A stretch of DNA of 64,000 bases from Bradyrhizobium sp. sBnM-33 (GCF_032917945.1 NZ_CP136624.1:372001-436000), one strand, 5' to 3'; positions 8,380 through 20,585 are shown, counted from the stretch's first letter. Translations and numbers: made by a program. Notes: a model not told the origin generated them from the letters alone.

Positions 8380-9564
8380 ATGCTGTCGACTGACCCCACC
8401 TCGTTCCGCGCACAATATCAGGCAATGGTTTCCTCCGGCGCGATCGAGGCCGATCCCGCGCAGGCGGAAGTTGCCGAGGCGTTTGCCGCACTTGAGGAGC
8501 GGCTGTCGAGCTACAAGCCGGCGCGCAAGCTAAGCCTGCTCGGCCGATTGTTCGGCGACAAAAGCGAGCCGCCGCCGCGCGGGCTCTACATTCACGGCGA
8601 GGTCGGCCGCGGCAAAACCATGCTGATGGACCTGTTCTTTCAGCAGAGCCCGGTCCAGCGCAAGCGCCGCGCCCATTTCCACGAATTCATGGCCGAGGCG
8701 CACGAGAAGATCTACGCCTATCGCCAGAATATCGCGCGCGGTGAAATCGCAGATAGCGACGTGATCGAGCTGACGGCCAACGCCATCTTCGACGAGGCGT
8801 GGCTGTTGTGCTTCGACGAATTCCACGTCACCGACATTGCCGACGCCATGATCCTGGGGCGGCTGTTCTCCAAACTGTTCGAACTCGGCACCGTGGTCGT
8901 GGCGACTTCGAACGTCGCGCCCGAAGATCTTTACAAAGGGGGCCTCAACCGCGCGCTGTTCCTGCCGTTCATTTCGCAAATCGAACACCGCATGGACGTG
9001 CTGCGGCTCGACGCACGCACCGATTTCCGGCTGGAAAAACTTGCCGGCGTGAAGATGTGGCTGGTGCCGCCGGATGATGAAGCCGGCGCCGCACTCGACC
9101 GCGCCTGGGCCAAGATGACCGGCAAGGCGCCGTGCAAGCCGCGCGACATCGCGATCAAGGGCCGCATCCTGCGCGTGCCCTGTTCGGCGCACGGCGTGGC
9201 GCGATTTTCCTTTGCAGATATCTGCGAAAAGCCGCTGGCCGCGTCGGATTACCTGCGGCTGGCGCACGATTATCATACCATTCTGATCGACCGCATTCCG
9301 GTGATGGATTACGCCGCGCGCAACGCCGCCAAGCGTTTTATCTCGCTGATCGACACGCTTTACGACAACGCGGTGAAGCTGATGGCCTCGGCCGAAGCCG
9401 ATCCGGTCTCGCTGTATGTCGCTGCCGAGGGCGTTGAAGCCAACGAGTTCAAGCGGACCGCGTCGCGGCTGATCGAGATGAGTTCCGAATCCTATCTGGC
9501 GCTTCCACATGGAAGGAAGGATTCCGCGGCGAGCGGATCGAGCACCGGGCTGGTGGAGACGTGA
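8380..9564 (+). CDS. zapE: Cell division protein ZapE (AFG1-like ATPase)
   Basis: A 394-residue P-loop ATPase of the AFG1/ZapE family. Walker A is GEVGRGKT (residues 73-80) and Walker B is LLCFDEFHVTD; the sensor-like VVATSNVAPEDLYKGGLNR and the C-terminal FISLIDTLYDNAVKL are highly conserved in the family. In E. coli ZapE binds FtsZ and supports constriction under stress, while mitochondrial AFG1 is linked to respiratory-complex turnover. The start follows an AAAGGGG ribosome site; an in-frame ATG 87 bases upstream lies inside the preceding repeat and is rejected. Confidence 0.93.
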   Translation: MLSTDPTSFRAQYQAMVSSGAIEADPAQAEVAEAFAALEERLSSYKPARKLSLLGRLFGDKSEPPPRGLYIHGEVGRGKTMLMDLFFQQSPVQRKRRAHFHEFMAEAHEKIYAYRQNIARGEIADSDVIELTANAIFDEAWLLCFDEFHVTDIADAMILGRLFSKLFELGTVVVATSNVAPEDLYKGGLNRALFLPFISQIEHRMDVLRLDARTDFRLEKLAGVKMWLVPPDDEAGAALDRAWAKMTGKAPCKPRDIAIKGRILRVPCSAHGVARFSFADICEKPLAASDYLRLAHDYHTILIDRIPVMDYAARNAAKRFISLIDTLYDNAVKLMASAEADPVSLYVAAEGVEANEFKRTASRLIEMSSESYLALPHGRKDSAASGSSTGLVET

Positions 9565-9566
9565 CC

Positions 9567-9604
9567 GTCATTCCGGGTTCGCGCTGTGCGCGCCCCGGAA
9601 TGAC
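9567..9604. repeat. Short hairpin repeat (GTCATTCCGGG...CCCGGAATGAC)
   Basis: A complementary GTCATTCCGGG / CCCCGGAATGAC pair lies directly after zapE. It belongs to the GTCATTCC-ended class also seen at 48238. It could act as a 3' mRNA-stabilising hairpin; there is no T-run. Confidence 0.65.
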
Positions 9605-9708
9605 AGTGCTTCTTGGCATACCTGAACGAATTCCAGGCGCGGCCTTAGAATTGGGCATGCCCCGGCTTGAACCGGTCAATCGAAAGGGATAACCAGCCAT
9701 CCGACTGA

Positions 9709-10719
<1,011 letters not shown>

Positions 10720-10728
10720 TTTCATACA

Positions 10729-10761
10729 GCTTTCGCCCCTTGCCAGGGGCGAAAGCGTTTT
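10729..10761 (+). terminator. Rho-independent terminator after mdh
   Basis: A perfect 12-base stem (GCTTTCGCCCCT / AGGGGCGAAAGC) with a TGCC loop is followed by GTTTTC. It lies 10 bases past the mdh stop codon. Confidence 0.85.
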
Positions 10762-10777
10762 CAGGGTTGCAGTTATA

Positions 10778-10796
10778 TTGGTATATGGTATGCCAA
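10778..10796. promoter_or_regulatory. Candidate operator palindrome upstream of sucC
   Basis: TTGGTATATGGTATGCCAA is an imperfect 19-base palindrome (one mismatch between the arms), about 56 bases before the sucC start. TTGGTAT-type half sites are typical of GntR-family regulators. The identity of the regulator is unknown; this is inference from symmetry and position. Confidence 0.4.
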
Positions 10797-10852
10797 CTAC
10801 CAATGCCGGTGAGCTGTAGAATTCGCCGCTAAGGGTCTTGGGGAGCGTCCAA

Positions 10853-12052
<1,200 letters not shown>

Positions 12053-12054
12053 CG

Positions 12055-12531
12055 ATGGCTGACCGTCTCGCCGCTCCAACACCGCTGGAAGAACACCGCC
12101 GGCTCGCGGTTTTTGCGGGCGAGTGGGCGGGCGAGGAAATGGTCTATCCGTCGCGCTGGACCGCGGGCGGTCCGGCGACCTCGCATGTGGTCGCGCGCAT
12201 GGATCTCAACGGCTTTTATCTGATTCAGGACACCCGTCAGATGCGGGACGGCAAGGAGACGTTCGCCACTCACGGCGTGTTCACCTATGACCGCGACGAC
12301 CGGACCTACAAATTATTCTGGCACGATTCGCTCGGCTACTATTCGCCGGCACCGGCCTCCGGCGGCTGGAGCGGCAAGGCGCTGATCCTAGTGCGCGGCT
12401 CGCTGCGCGGCAATGCGCGTCATGTCTACGAAGTCGTCGACGATAACAACTACACCATGAAGATCCAGTTCTCGCCTGATGCCGAAGGATGGGCCGACGT
12501 GCTCACCGGCACGTACCGGCGCATTCATTAA
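12055..12531 (+). CDS. DUF1579 family protein inserted between sucC and sucD
   Basis: A 158-residue protein starting 2 bases after the sucC stop and ending 38 bases before sucD, so it is co-transcribed with both. The pattern [12 protein letters not shown]...PSRW...[21 protein letters not shown]...[11 protein letters not shown] is that of DUF1579, a beta-barrel (lipocalin/FABP-like) family of unknown function. Barrels of this type often bind small hydrophobic ligands, but no ligand is suggested by the sequence. Its position inside a normally contiguous sucCD pair is unusual compared with E. coli. Confidence 0.88.
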   Translation: MADRLAAPTPLEEHRRLAVFAGEWAGEEMVYPSRWTAGGPATSHVVARMDLNGFYLIQDTRQMRDGKETFATHGVFTYDRDDRTYKLFWHDSLGYYSPAPASGGWSGKALILVRGSLRGNARHVYEVVDDNNYTMKIQFSPDAEGWADVLTGTYRRIH

Positions 12532-12569
12532 CCCCTCGTTCACGGTCACCGAAGAAAGCGTTCGCAATC

Positions 12570-13454
12570 ATGTCCGTTCTGATCGACAGCAACACCAAAG
12601 TCATCTGCCAGGGTTTTACGGGCAAGAACGGCACGTTCCATTCGGAAGCCGCGATCGCATACGGCACCAAGATGGTCGGCGGCACCTCGCCGGGCAAGGG
12701 CGGCTCGACGCATCTCGGCTTGCCCGTCTTCGACACCGTTCGTGAGGCGCGCGAGAAGACCGGCGCTGACGCCAGTGTGATCTACGTTCCGCCGCCGGGC
12801 GCGGCGGACGCGATCTGCGAAGCGATCGATGCGGAAACTCCGCTGATCGTCTGCATCACCGAGGGCATTCCGGTGCTCGACATGGTGCGCGTGAAGCGTT
12901 CGTTGTCGGGATCGAAATCCCGCCTGATCGGGCCGAACTGCCCGGGCGTGATGACCGCGGGCGAGTGCAAGATCGGCATCATGCCGGCCAATATCTTCAA
13001 GCCGGGCAGCGTCGGGATCGTTTCGCGATCGGGCACGTTGACCTATGAGGCCGTGTTCCAGACCACCCAGGAGGGCCTCGGCCAGACCACCGCGGTCGGC
13101 ATCGGCGGCGACCCGGTCAAAGGTACCGAATTCATCGACGTGCTCGAAATGTTCCTGGCCGACCCCAAGACCACCTCGATCATCATGATCGGTGAAATCG
13201 GTGGCTCGGCCGAGGAAGACGCCGCCCAGTTCATTAAGGACGAGGCCAAGCGCGGCCGGAAAAAGCCGATGGTTGGCTTCATCGCCGGCGTCACCGCCCC
13301 TCCCGGCCGCCGTATGGGTCATGCCGGCGCGATCATCTCCGGCGGCAAGGGCGACGCCGGATCCAAGACGGCGGCCATGGAAGCGGCCGGAATTACGGTA
13401 TCTCCGTCGCCGGCACGACTTGGACATACCCTTGCCGAAAAATTGAAGTTTTAA
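12570..13454 (+). CDS. sucD: Succinyl-CoA synthetase subunit alpha
   Basis: A 294-residue alpha subunit. It contains the CoA-binding Rossmann domain ([28 protein letters not shown]) and the active-site loop [15 protein letters not shown], whose His is phosphorylated in the catalytic cycle. The length is standard. Frames beginning earlier run into the DUF1579 gene; the ATG giving [11 protein letters not shown] is family-typical. It pairs with SucC encoded upstream in the same operon. Confidence 0.97.
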   Translation: MSVLIDSNTKVICQGFTGKNGTFHSEAAIAYGTKMVGGTSPGKGGSTHLGLPVFDTVREAREKTGADASVIYVPPPGAADAICEAIDAETPLIVCITEGIPVLDMVRVKRSLSGSKSRLIGPNCPGVMTAGECKIGIMPANIFKPGSVGIVSRSGTLTYEAVFQTTQEGLGQTTAVGIGGDPVKGTEFIDVLEMFLADPKTTSIIMIGEIGGSAEEDAAQFIKDEAKRGRKKPMVGFIAGVTAPPGRRMGHAGAIISGGKGDAGSKTAAMEAAGITVSPSPARLGHTLAEKLKF

Positions 13455-13589
13455 TTCAGTCCTTGGTTCTTTTAGGCGGGAATATCCGCCCTAAATAGGG
13501 TAAAGCTTCTTACCGAGCTGGTTCGGGCCTCCCGGACCGGCTACAGCGCCGTTTTCCACGCGCAAAGCGAAACTCACCAGGACGTCATC

Positions 13590-16547
13590 ATGTCTCGCCA
13601 GGACGCGAACGCAGCATTTGCCCTTTCATCATTTTTGCAGGGCACCAACGCCACCTATATCGACGAGCTCTACGCCCGCTACGAGCAAGACTCCGGCTCG
13701 GTCGACAGCGACTGGCGGGAATTCTTCAAGAGCCTGAAAGACACCCCGGCAGACGTCCAGAAGAACGCCGATGGGCCGTCCTGGGGCCGCGACAACTGGC
13801 CGATCACGCCGCAGGACGAACTGACCTCGGCGCTGGACGGTAACTGGATCACTGTCGAGAAGGCCGTCGGCGCCAAGCTGGCCGCCAAGGCGCAGGCCAG
13901 GGGCGCCGAATTATCCGCTGCCGACGTCAACCAGGCGACGCGCGATTCGGTCCGCGCCCTGATGCTGATCCGCGCCTACCGCATGCGCGGTCATTTCCAC
14001 GCCAAGCTCGATCCGCTCGGCATCGAAGCGCCGCGCGATCGCGAAGAGCTCGATCCGCGCACCTATGGCTTCACCGAGGCGGACTTCGACCGCAAGATCT
14101 TCCTCGACCATGTGCTCGGCCTCGAATACGGCTCGCTGCGCGAGATCGTCGCGATCTGTGAGCGCACCTACTGCCAGACCCTTGGCGTCGAGTTCATGCA
14201 CATCTCGAACGCCGCGCAGAAGGCCTGGATCCAGGAGCGCATCGAGGGGCCGGACAAGGAAATCAGTTTTACGCCGGAAGGGCGGCGCGCCATCCTCAAC
14301 AAGCTGATCGAAGCCGAAGGCTTCGAGAAGTTCTGCGATCTCAAATTCACCGGCACCAAGCGTTTCGGCCTCGACGGTGCCGAGTCGTTGATCCCCGCGC
14401 TGGAGCAGATCATCAAGCGTGGCGGCAATCTGGGCGTGAAGGAAATCGTGCTTGGCATGCCGCATCGCGGCCGCCTCAACGTGCTGACGCAGGTGATGGG
14501 CAAGTCGCACCGCGCGCTGTTCCATGAATTCAAGGGCGGCTCCGCCAATCCCGAGGACGTCGAAGGCTCGGGCGACGTCAAGTATCACCTCGGCGCGTCG
14601 TCCGACCGCGAGTTCGACGGCAACAAGATCCATCTGTCGCTGACCGCCAACCCGTCGCATCTGGAAATCGTCGACCCCGTCGTGCTCGGCAAGGTGCGCG
14701 CCAAGCAGGACCAGCACGGCGATCCGCCCGACATGCGCATCTCGGTGCTGCCGCTGCTGCTGCACGGCGACGCCGCGTTCGCCGGCCAAGGCGTAGTGGC
14801 GGAATGCTTCAGCCTGTCGGATCTGAAGGGCTACCGCACCGGCGGCTCGCTGCATTTCATCGTCAACAACCAGATCGGCTTCACCACCTATCCGCGCTAT
14901 TCGCGCTCCTCGCCATATCCGTCCGACGTGGCGAAGATGATCGATGCGCCGATCTTCCACGTGAACGGCGACGATCCGGAAGCTGTGGTGTTCGCGGCGA
15001 AGGTCGCGATCGAGTTCCGGCAGAAATTCCACAAGCCGGTCGTGATCGACATGTTCTGCTATCGCAGGCACGGCCATAACGAGGGCGATGAGCCGGCGTT
15101 TACCCAGCCGGTGATGTACAAGCACATCGCCTCGCATCCGTCGACGCTCGAACTCTACGCCAAGCGCCTGGTCACCGACGGCGTGCTGACCGAAGGCGAG
15201 GTCGAGAAGGCGAAGGCCGACTGGCGCGCTCGGCTCGATGCCGAGCTTGAGGCGGGCTCCGGCTACAAGCCCAACAAGGCCGACTGGCTCGACGGCAAAT
15301 GGGCCGGCTTCAAATCCGCCGACCAGGAAGAAGATGCCCGCCGCGGCGTCACCGGCGTCGATGTCCGTGTCCTCAAGGATATCGGCCGCAAGATCACCAA
15401 GGTGCCGGATGGTTTCCGGGTTCACCGGACCATCCAGCGTTTCCTGGAAAACCGCGCCAAGGCAATTGATAATGGCGTCGGCATCGATTGGGCGACTGGC
15501 GAGGCGCTGGCGTTTTGCACGCTGATGCAGGAAGGCCACCACGTCCGGCTATCCGGCCAGGATTCCGAACGCGGCACCTTCTCGCAGCGCCATTCGGTGC
15601 TGATCGACCAGGAAGACGAGAGCCGCTACACGCCGTTCAACCACCTTGGCCACGATCAGGGCCACTACGAGGTCATCAACTCGCTGCTGTCCGAGGAGGC
15701 GGTACTCGGCTTTGAGTACGGTTATTCGCTGGCCGAGCCGAAGGCGCTGGCGATGTGGGAAGCCCAGTTCGGCGACTTCGCCAACGGTGCGCAGGTGCTG
15801 TTCGACCAGTTCATCTCATCCGGCGAACGCAAATGGCTGCGCATGTCCGGTCTCGTCTGCTTGCTGCCACATGGCTATGAAGGGCAGGGACCGGAGCACT
15901 CCTCGGCGCGGCTCGAGCGCTTCCTGCAGATGTGCGCCGAAGACAACATGCAGGTGGTGTATCCGACCACGCCGGCGAATTACTTCCACGTGCTACGGCG
16001 CCAGTTACATCGCGAGATCCGCAAGCCCCTGATCGTGATGACGCCGAAGTCGCTGTTGCGGCACAAGCGCGCGGTCTCGCGGCTCGACGAACTGGGCGCG
16101 GACACCACCTTCCACCGCATTCTGTACGATGACGCGCAAATGCTGCCCGACGAGAAGATCAAGCTGGCGCCGGACGACAAGATCCGCCGCGTCGTGCTGT
16201 GCTCGGGCAAGGTCTATTACGACCTCTACGAGGAGCGCGAGAAGCGCGGCATCGACGACATCTACCTCCTGCGCATCGAGCAGCTCTATCCGGTGCCGCT
16301 GAAGGCGCTGGTGCAGGAGCTCGGCCGCTTCAAGAATGCCGAAGTGGTCTGGTGCCAGGAAGAGCCGCGCAACATGGGCGCATGGCATTTCATCGAGCCC
16401 TATCTGGAATGGGTGCTGAACCAGATCCACGCGCCGAACCGGCGTCCGCGTTACGCCGGCCGTGCCGCCTCGGCAGCAACCGCCACCGGATTGATGTCGA
16501 AGCATCTGGCGCAGCTCAAGGCCATGCTGGATGAGGCGCTGAACTAG
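13590..16547 (+). CDS. sucA: 2-oxoglutarate dehydrogenase E1 component
   Basis: A 985-residue thiamine-diphosphate enzyme that decarboxylates 2-oxoglutarate and passes the succinyl group to E2. The N-terminal helix (SSFLQGTNATYIDELYARYE) binds the E2 core in this family. The dehydrogenase domain follows with LGMPHRGRLNVL and HGDAAFAGQGVVAE, then the transketolase-like pyrimidine domain with LPHGYEGQGPEHSSAR and the C-terminal PEEPRNMG-type segment (CQEEPRNMGAWHF). The ATG follows an AGGACG site. It is 135 bases downstream of sucD, and a dispersed repeat separates it from sucB. Confidence 0.98.
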   Translation: MSRQDANAAFALSSFLQGTNATYIDELYARYEQDSGSVDSDWREFFKSLKDTPADVQKNADGPSWGRDNWPITPQDELTSALDGNWITVEKAVGAKLAAKAQARGAELSAADVNQATRDSVRALMLIRAYRMRGHFHAKLDPLGIEAPRDREELDPRTYGFTEADFDRKIFLDHVLGLEYGSLREIVAICERTYCQTLGVEFMHISNAAQKAWIQERIEGPDKEISFTPEGRRAILNKLIEAEGFEKFCDLKFTGTKRFGLDGAESLIPALEQIIKRGGNLGVKEIVLGMPHRGRLNVLTQVMGKSHRALFHEFKGGSANPEDVEGSGDVKYHLGASSDREFDGNKIHLSLTANPSHLEIVDPVVLGKVRAKQDQHGDPPDMRISVLPLLLHGDAAFAGQGVVAECFSLSDLKGYRTGGSLHFIVNNQIGFTTYPRYSRSSPYPSDVAKMIDAPIFHVNGDDPEAVVFAAKVAIEFRQKFHKPVVIDMFCYRRHGHNEGDEPAFTQPVMYKHIASHPSTLELYAKRLVTDGVLTEGEVEKAKADWRARLDAELEAGSGYKPNKADWLDGKWAGFKSADQEEDARRGVTGVDVRVLKDIGRKITKVPDGFRVHRTIQRFLENRAKAIDNGVGIDWATGEALAFCTLMQEGHHVRLSGQDSERGTFSQRHSVLIDQEDESRYTPFNHLGHDQGHYEVINSLLSEEAVLGFEYGYSLAEPKALAMWEAQFGDFANGAQVLFDQFISSGERKWLRMSGLVCLLPHGYEGQGPEHSSARLERFLQMCAEDNMQVVYPTTPANYFHVLRRQLHREIRKPLIVMTPKSLLRHKRAVSRLDELGADTTFHRILYDDAQMLPDEKIKLAPDDKIRRVVLCSGKVYYDLYEEREKRGIDDIYLLRIEQLYPVPLKALVQELGRFKNAEVVWCQEEPRNMGAWHFIEPYLEWVLNQIHAPNRRPRYAGRAASAATATGLMSKHLAQLKAMLDEALN

Positions 16548-16553
16548 CATTCC

Positions 16554-16653
16554 GTCATGCCCCGCGAAGGCGGGGCATCCAGTACCCGGCGCCGTTAGAA
16601 TTCGATCATGACCGTCTCGGCGTACTGGATCGCCCGCCTTCGCGGGCGATGAC
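16554..16653. repeat. Dispersed palindromic repeat, GTACTGGAT family, copy 2
   Basis: About 100 bases between sucA and sucB. The left module is GTCATGCCCCGC-GAAG-GCGGGGCAT, and the right module is CGGCGTACTGGATCGCCCGC...GCGGGCGATGAC. It fills most of the 152-base sucA-sucB gap, so it must be transcribed with the operon. Confidence 0.8.
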
Positions 16654-16699
16654 TACTTTGGAACTGATCAGGCTTAAAGGTTACTGAGGAAACCATACC

Positions 16700-17935
16700 A
16701 TGACTGAAATTCGTGTTCCGACGCTCGGCGAGTCCGTGACGGAAGCCACCATCGGCCGCTGGTTCAAGAAGGCCGGCGAAGCCGTGGCGGTGGATGAGCC
16801 GCTGGTCGAACTCGAGACCGACAAGGTCACCATCGAGGTGCCGGCGCCATCGGCCGGCGTGCTCGGCGAGATCGCGGCCAAGGATGGCGAGACCGTCGCC
16901 GTCGGCGCGCTGCTCGGGCAGATCAACGAAGGCGCGGCCGGCGCCGCCAAGCCGGCCGCGCCGGCCAAGGCCGCCGCTCCGGCTGCAGCGCCCGCCGCTG
17001 CCCCTGCTGCGGCTCCGAAGGCTGCAGCATCGGATGCGCCGCTGGCGCCGTCGGTTCGCAAGCTCTCCGCCGAGAGCGGCATCGATGCCGCGACCGTTCC
17101 CGGCTCGGGCAAGGACGGCCGCGTCACGAAGGGCGACATGCTGGCCGCGATCGAGAAGGCGGCGTCGGCGCCGACCCCGGTCCATCAGCCAGCCGCGTCC
17201 GTGCAGGTGCGCGCGCCATCGCCGGCAGACGACGCCGCGCGCGAAGAGCGCGTGAAGATGACGCGGCTGCGCCAGACCATCGCGCGGCGGCTCAAGGACG
17301 TGCAGAACACGGCTGCGATGCTGACGACCTTCAACGAGGTCGACATGAGCCACATCATGGCGATGCGCGCCCAGTACAAGGACGTGTTCGAGAAGAAGCA
17401 TGGCAGCAAGCTCGGCTTCATGGGCTTCTTCACCAAGGCGGTGGTGCAGGCGTTGAAGGACATCCCGGCCGTCAACGCCGAGATCGACGGCACCGATTTG
17501 ATCTACAAGAACTACTACCACATCGGCGTTGCCGTCGGCACCGACAAGGGCCTGGTCGTGCCCGTGGTGCGCGACTGCGACCACAAGTCGATCTCCGACA
17601 TCGAGAAATCGATCGCCGATTTCGGCCGCCGCGCGCGCGACGGCCAACTCAAGATCGACGAGATGCAGGGCGGCACCTTCACCATCACCAATGGCGGCAT
17701 CTACGGCTCGCTGATGTCGACGCCGATCCTGAACGCGCCGCAATCCGGCATTTTGGGCATGCACAAAATCCAGGAGCGGCCGATGGTCGTCGGCGGCAAG
17801 ATCGAGGTGCGCCCGATGATGTATCTGGCGCTGTCCTACGATCACCGCGTGATCGACGGCAAGGAGGCGGTGACCTTCCTGGTGCGCGTCAAGGAAAGCC
17901 TGGAAGATCCGGCACGGCTGGTGCTGGATCTCTAG
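16700..17935 (+). CDS. sucB: Dihydrolipoyl succinyltransferase (2-oxoglutarate dehydrogenase E2)
   Basis: A 411-residue core of the 2-oxoglutarate dehydrogenase complex. A single lipoyl domain occupies residues 1-75 (lipoylated Lys42 in [12 protein letters not shown]). An Ala/Pro-rich linker follows at about 80-115, then the peripheral-subunit binding domain ([20 protein letters not shown]) at about 115-150. The catalytic domain ends with the CoA-acyltransferase motif [21 protein letters not shown] site precedes the ATG. The next gene starts one base after the stop. Confidence 0.97.
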   Translation: MTEIRVPTLGESVTEATIGRWFKKAGEAVAVDEPLVELETDKVTIEVPAPSAGVLGEIAAKDGETVAVGALLGQINEGAAGAAKPAAPAKAAAPAAAPAAAPAAAPKAAASDAPLAPSVRKLSAESGIDAATVPGSGKDGRVTKGDMLAAIEKAASAPTPVHQPAASVQVRAPSPADDAAREERVKMTRLRQTIARRLKDVQNTAAMLTTFNEVDMSHIMAMRAQYKDVFEKKHGSKLGFMGFFTKAVVQALKDIPAVNAEIDGTDLIYKNYYHIGVAVGTDKGLVVPVVRDCDHKSISDIEKSIADFGRRARDGQLKIDEMQGGTFTITNGGIYGSLMSTPILNAPQSGILGMHKIQERPMVVGGKIEVRPMMYLALSYDHRVIDGKEAVTFLVRVKESLEDPARLVLDL

Positions 17936-17936
17936 G

Positions 17937-18329
17937 TTGCGGGTTGCTGTGTCGGATGATGCTTCAGCGCGCCCGCCCTGGGTGCCATCGGAATTTCCCT
18001 ATGGCGGTCCGCCTCCATGGGATCAGGAGGAAGGGGACGGTCTCGTCGGCCAATTGGTTCTGGCAGGCATCACCTACCTTGCAGCGGACGAAAAGACGGT
18101 GACGTCACAGGTTCAATGTTGGGGGCGGATCGTCAGCGCGAACCCCGGAGGCATTGCAATTGTGTGTGAAGGCAAGTTGTGGACAGGACAGACCATGACG
18201 TTACCGCCGGATCTTCGAGCGTTTCAGGCGGCCGGGCCGGGGCAATACAGACTACGATCGACGGGTGAGACGGTCGAGAATCCCGATCTTACGACCAGTT
18301 GGACAATCACACAGTCTCCGAAATCATGA
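17937..18329 (+). CDS. Hypothetical protein between sucB and an SDR gene
   Basis: A 130-residue reading frame starting one base after sucB (TTG start; an in-frame GTG lies 12 bases later). It is rich in Gly/Pro at the N-terminus (PPWVPSEFPYGGPPPWDQEE) and has beta-rich character after that, with no signal peptide or membrane segment and no recognised family. It uses less GC-rich codons than sucB, which may mean later acquisition. Its close spacing to both neighbours (1 and 7 bases) argues for co-transcription. The function is unknown. Confidence 0.6.
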   Translation: MRVAVSDDASARPPWVPSEFPYGGPPPWDQEEGDGLVGQLVLAGITYLAADEKTVTSQVQCWGRIVSANPGGIAIVCEGKLWTGQTMTLPPDLRAFQAAGPGQYRLRSTGETVENPDLTTSWTITQSPKS

Positions 18330-18336
18330 GACGAGG

Positions 18337-19116
18337 ATGCCGTATGAAACTCAGGCGTTGGGGGCTGATGTGACGGACAAGGTTGTTGTGATCACCGGCG
18401 GTAGCCGCGGCATCGGCCGTGCGGCCGCCATCGCTGCCGCGGCGCGCGGTTTTCGCGTCGTGGTCGGCTACGCCAGCAATGAAGCTGCGGCGAAGGAAGT
18501 CGTCGAGCTGATCGAGCGCAAGAACGGCAAGGCGATTGCCGTGAAATGCGATGTCGGCAGCGAGGCCGACATTCTCGCGCTGTTCAAGGCATCGGACGAA
18601 TTCGGAACGCTCGGCGCGCTCGTCAACAATGCCGGCATCGTCGGTCCGTCGGCGCGGGTCGAGGACATGTCGGCCGAGCGCATTCAGCGCATGATGGCGG
18701 TCAACGTGACCGGCAGCATTTTATGCGCGCGCGAAGCCGTGAAGCGAATGTCGACCCGCAACGGCGGCGAGGGCGGCGTCATCGTCAATCTTTCCTCGGT
18801 CGCGGCGAAACTCGGTTCACCCAATACGTATGTCGATTATGCGGCGTCCAAGGGCGCGGTGGATTCCTTCACCATCGGTCTCGGCCATGAGGTCGCCGGC
18901 GAGGGCATTCGCGTCGCGGCGATCCGGCCTGGACTCATCGATACCGAGATTCATGCCTCAGGCGGCGAGCCCGATCGCGCGCATCGGCTCGCTCACATGG
19001 TGCCGATGAAGCGCGTCGGCACTGCGGAAGAAATCGCCAATGCCATCGTCTGGCTGATTTCGGACGAGGCTTCCTACGTCACCAGCGCCATCCTTGATGT
19101 ATCGGGCGGCCGGTAA
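18337..19116 (+). CDS. SDR family NAD(P)-dependent oxidoreductase
   Basis: A 259-residue classical short-chain dehydrogenase. Cofactor motif VVITGGSRGIGRAAA, structural NNAGIVGP, catalytic Ser in IVNLSSVAAKLG and the YAASKGAV Tyr/Lys pair are all present, and the C-terminal GVASYVTS-type segment (EASYVTSAILDVSGGR) is typical. Its substrate is unknown; it resembles glucose-1-dehydrogenase / YgfF-type SDRs. The ATG follows GAGACGAGG. It sits between sucB and lpdA in the TCA operon, so it is probably co-expressed with the complex. Confidence 0.9.
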   Translation: MPYETQALGADVTDKVVVITGGSRGIGRAAAIAAAARGFRVVVGYASNEAAAKEVVELIERKNGKAIAVKCDVGSEADILALFKASDEFGTLGALVNNAGIVGPSARVEDMSAERIQRMMAVNVTGSILCAREAVKRMSTRNGGEGGVIVNLSSVAAKLGSPNTYVDYAASKGAVDSFTIGLGHEVAGEGIRVAAIRPGLIDTEIHASGGEPDRAHRLAHMVPMKRVGTAEEIANAIVWLISDEASYVTSAILDVSGGR

Positions 19117-19150
19117 TACCTGACACCTTTCTCAGCTACAGGACTTCATC

Positions 19151-20551
19151 ATGGCTTCCTACGATCTCGTCGTCATCGGCACCGGTCCGGGCGGATATGT
19201 CTGCGCGGTGCGCGCGGCGCAACTCGGCATGAAGGTGGCCGTGGTCGAGAAGAACGCAACGCTGGGCGGCACCTGTCTCAACGTCGGCTGCATGCCGTCG
19301 AAGGCGCTGCTGCACGCATCCGAAATGTTCGAGGAGGCCGCGCACTCCTTTGCCAAGATGGGCGTCAGCGTCTCCACGCCGAAGCTCGATCTGCCGGCGA
19401 TGATGAATTTCAAGCAGCAGGGCATCGACGGCAACGTCAAGGGCGTCGAGTTCCTGATGAAGAAGAACAAGATCGACGTCCTCTATGGCGCCGGCAAGAT
19501 TCTCGGCGCCGGCAAGGTCGAGGTCAGCAGTAACGGCAAGTCGCAGACGGTCGAGACCAAGAACATTGTCATTGCCACCGGCTCCGACATCGCGCGGCTC
19601 AACGGCATCGAGATCGACGAGAAGCGTGTCGTGTCGTCGACCGGCGCGCTGTCGCTCGACAGGGTGCCGGAGAGGCTTCTGATCATCGGCGCCGGCGTGA
19701 TCGGGCTGGAGCTCGGCTCGGTCTGGAAACGGCTTGGCGCTGAGGTCATGGTCGTCGAATTCCTCGATCGCATCCTGCCCGGCATGGATGGGGAAGTCGC
19801 AAAACAATTCCAGCGCATCCTCGAAAAGCAGGGCTTTGTATTCAAGCTCGGCGCCAAGGTGACGGCGGTCGACGCTTCCGGCAAGACGTTGAAGGCGACG
19901 GTAGAGCCGGCGGCGGGCGGCGCAGCGGAAACGATTGAGACCGACGTGGTGCTGGTCTGCATCGGCCGCGTGCCCTACACCGAAGGCCTCGGGTGCAAGG
20001 AAGCCGGTATCGCGCTCGACAGTCGCGGCCGTGTGCAGATCGATGCGCATTTTTCGACCAGCGTGAAGGGTGTCTATGCGATCGGCGACGTCGTGGCAGG
20101 GCCGATGCTCGCGCACAAGGCGGAGGACGAAGGCGTCGCCTGCGCCGAAATCATCGCAGGGCAAGCGGGCCACGTGAACTACGATGTGATCCCAGGCGTC
20201 GTGTATACCACGCCGGAAGTGTCGTCGGTCGGCAAGACCGAGGAAGAGCTGAAGCAGGCCGGCGTCGCCTACACCTCAGGCAAATTCCCGTTCACCGCCA
20301 ACGGTCGCTCCAAAGTCAACCAGACCACTGACGGATTTGTGAAGATTCTCGCGGATGCGAAGACCGACCGTGTGCTCGGCGTGCACATTGTCGGCCGCGA
20401 AGCCGGCGAAATGATCCATGAAGCCGCTGTTCTCATGGAGTTTGGCGGCTCTGCCGAGGATCTGGCGCGGACTTGTCATGCGCATCCGACCCGCTCGGAA
20501 GCGATCAAGGAAGCCGCGCTTGGGGTCGGCAAACGTGCCATCCATATGTGA
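19151..20551 (+). CDS. lpdA: Dihydrolipoyl dehydrogenase (E3)
   Basis: A 466-residue FAD flavoprotein that reoxidises the lipoyl group of E2 and makes NADH. FAD motif [20 protein letters not shown], the redox disulfide [16 protein letters not shown], the NAD motif [15 protein letters not shown], and the C-terminal His-Glu pair in [10 protein letters not shown] are present. Placement after sucAB indicates that it serves 2-oxoglutarate dehydrogenase. The ATG follows a CAGGAC site. Confidence 0.97.
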   Translation: MASYDLVVIGTGPGGYVCAVRAAQLGMKVAVVEKNATLGGTCLNVGCMPSKALLHASEMFEEAAHSFAKMGVSVSTPKLDLPAMMNFKQQGIDGNVKGVEFLMKKNKIDVLYGAGKILGAGKVEVSSNGKSQTVETKNIVIATGSDIARLNGIEIDEKRVVSSTGALSLDRVPERLLIIGAGVIGLELGSVWKRLGAEVMVVEFLDRILPGMDGEVAKQFQRILEKQGFVFKLGAKVTAVDASGKTLKATVEPAAGGAAETIETDVVLVCIGRVPYTEGLGCKEAGIALDSRGRVQIDAHFSTSVKGVYAIGDVVAGPMLAHKAEDEGVACAEIIAGQAGHVNYDVIPGVVYTTPEVSSVGKTEEELKQAGVAYTSGKFPFTANGRSKVNQTTDGFVKILADAKTDRVLGVHIVGREAGEMIHEAAVLMEFGGSAEDLARTCHAHPTRSEAIKEAALGVGKRAIHM

Positions 20552-20585
20552 TTGAACCCGGCAGAAGCGGGCAGAGACCACTTAG

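Noticed and set aside
13477..13498. Hairpin between sucD and sucA as a terminator
   Set aside because: The stem (TAGGCGG...CCGCCCTA) is short and imperfect and no T-run follows, so I did not call it.
13911..15542. A 543-codon open frame antisense to sucA
   Set aside because: It lies wholly within a certain gene; high GC and codon bias create long antisense frames. The translation is rich in Asp/His/Arg and has no family signature. The same applies to frames antisense to priA, mdh, sucC, sucD and atpA.
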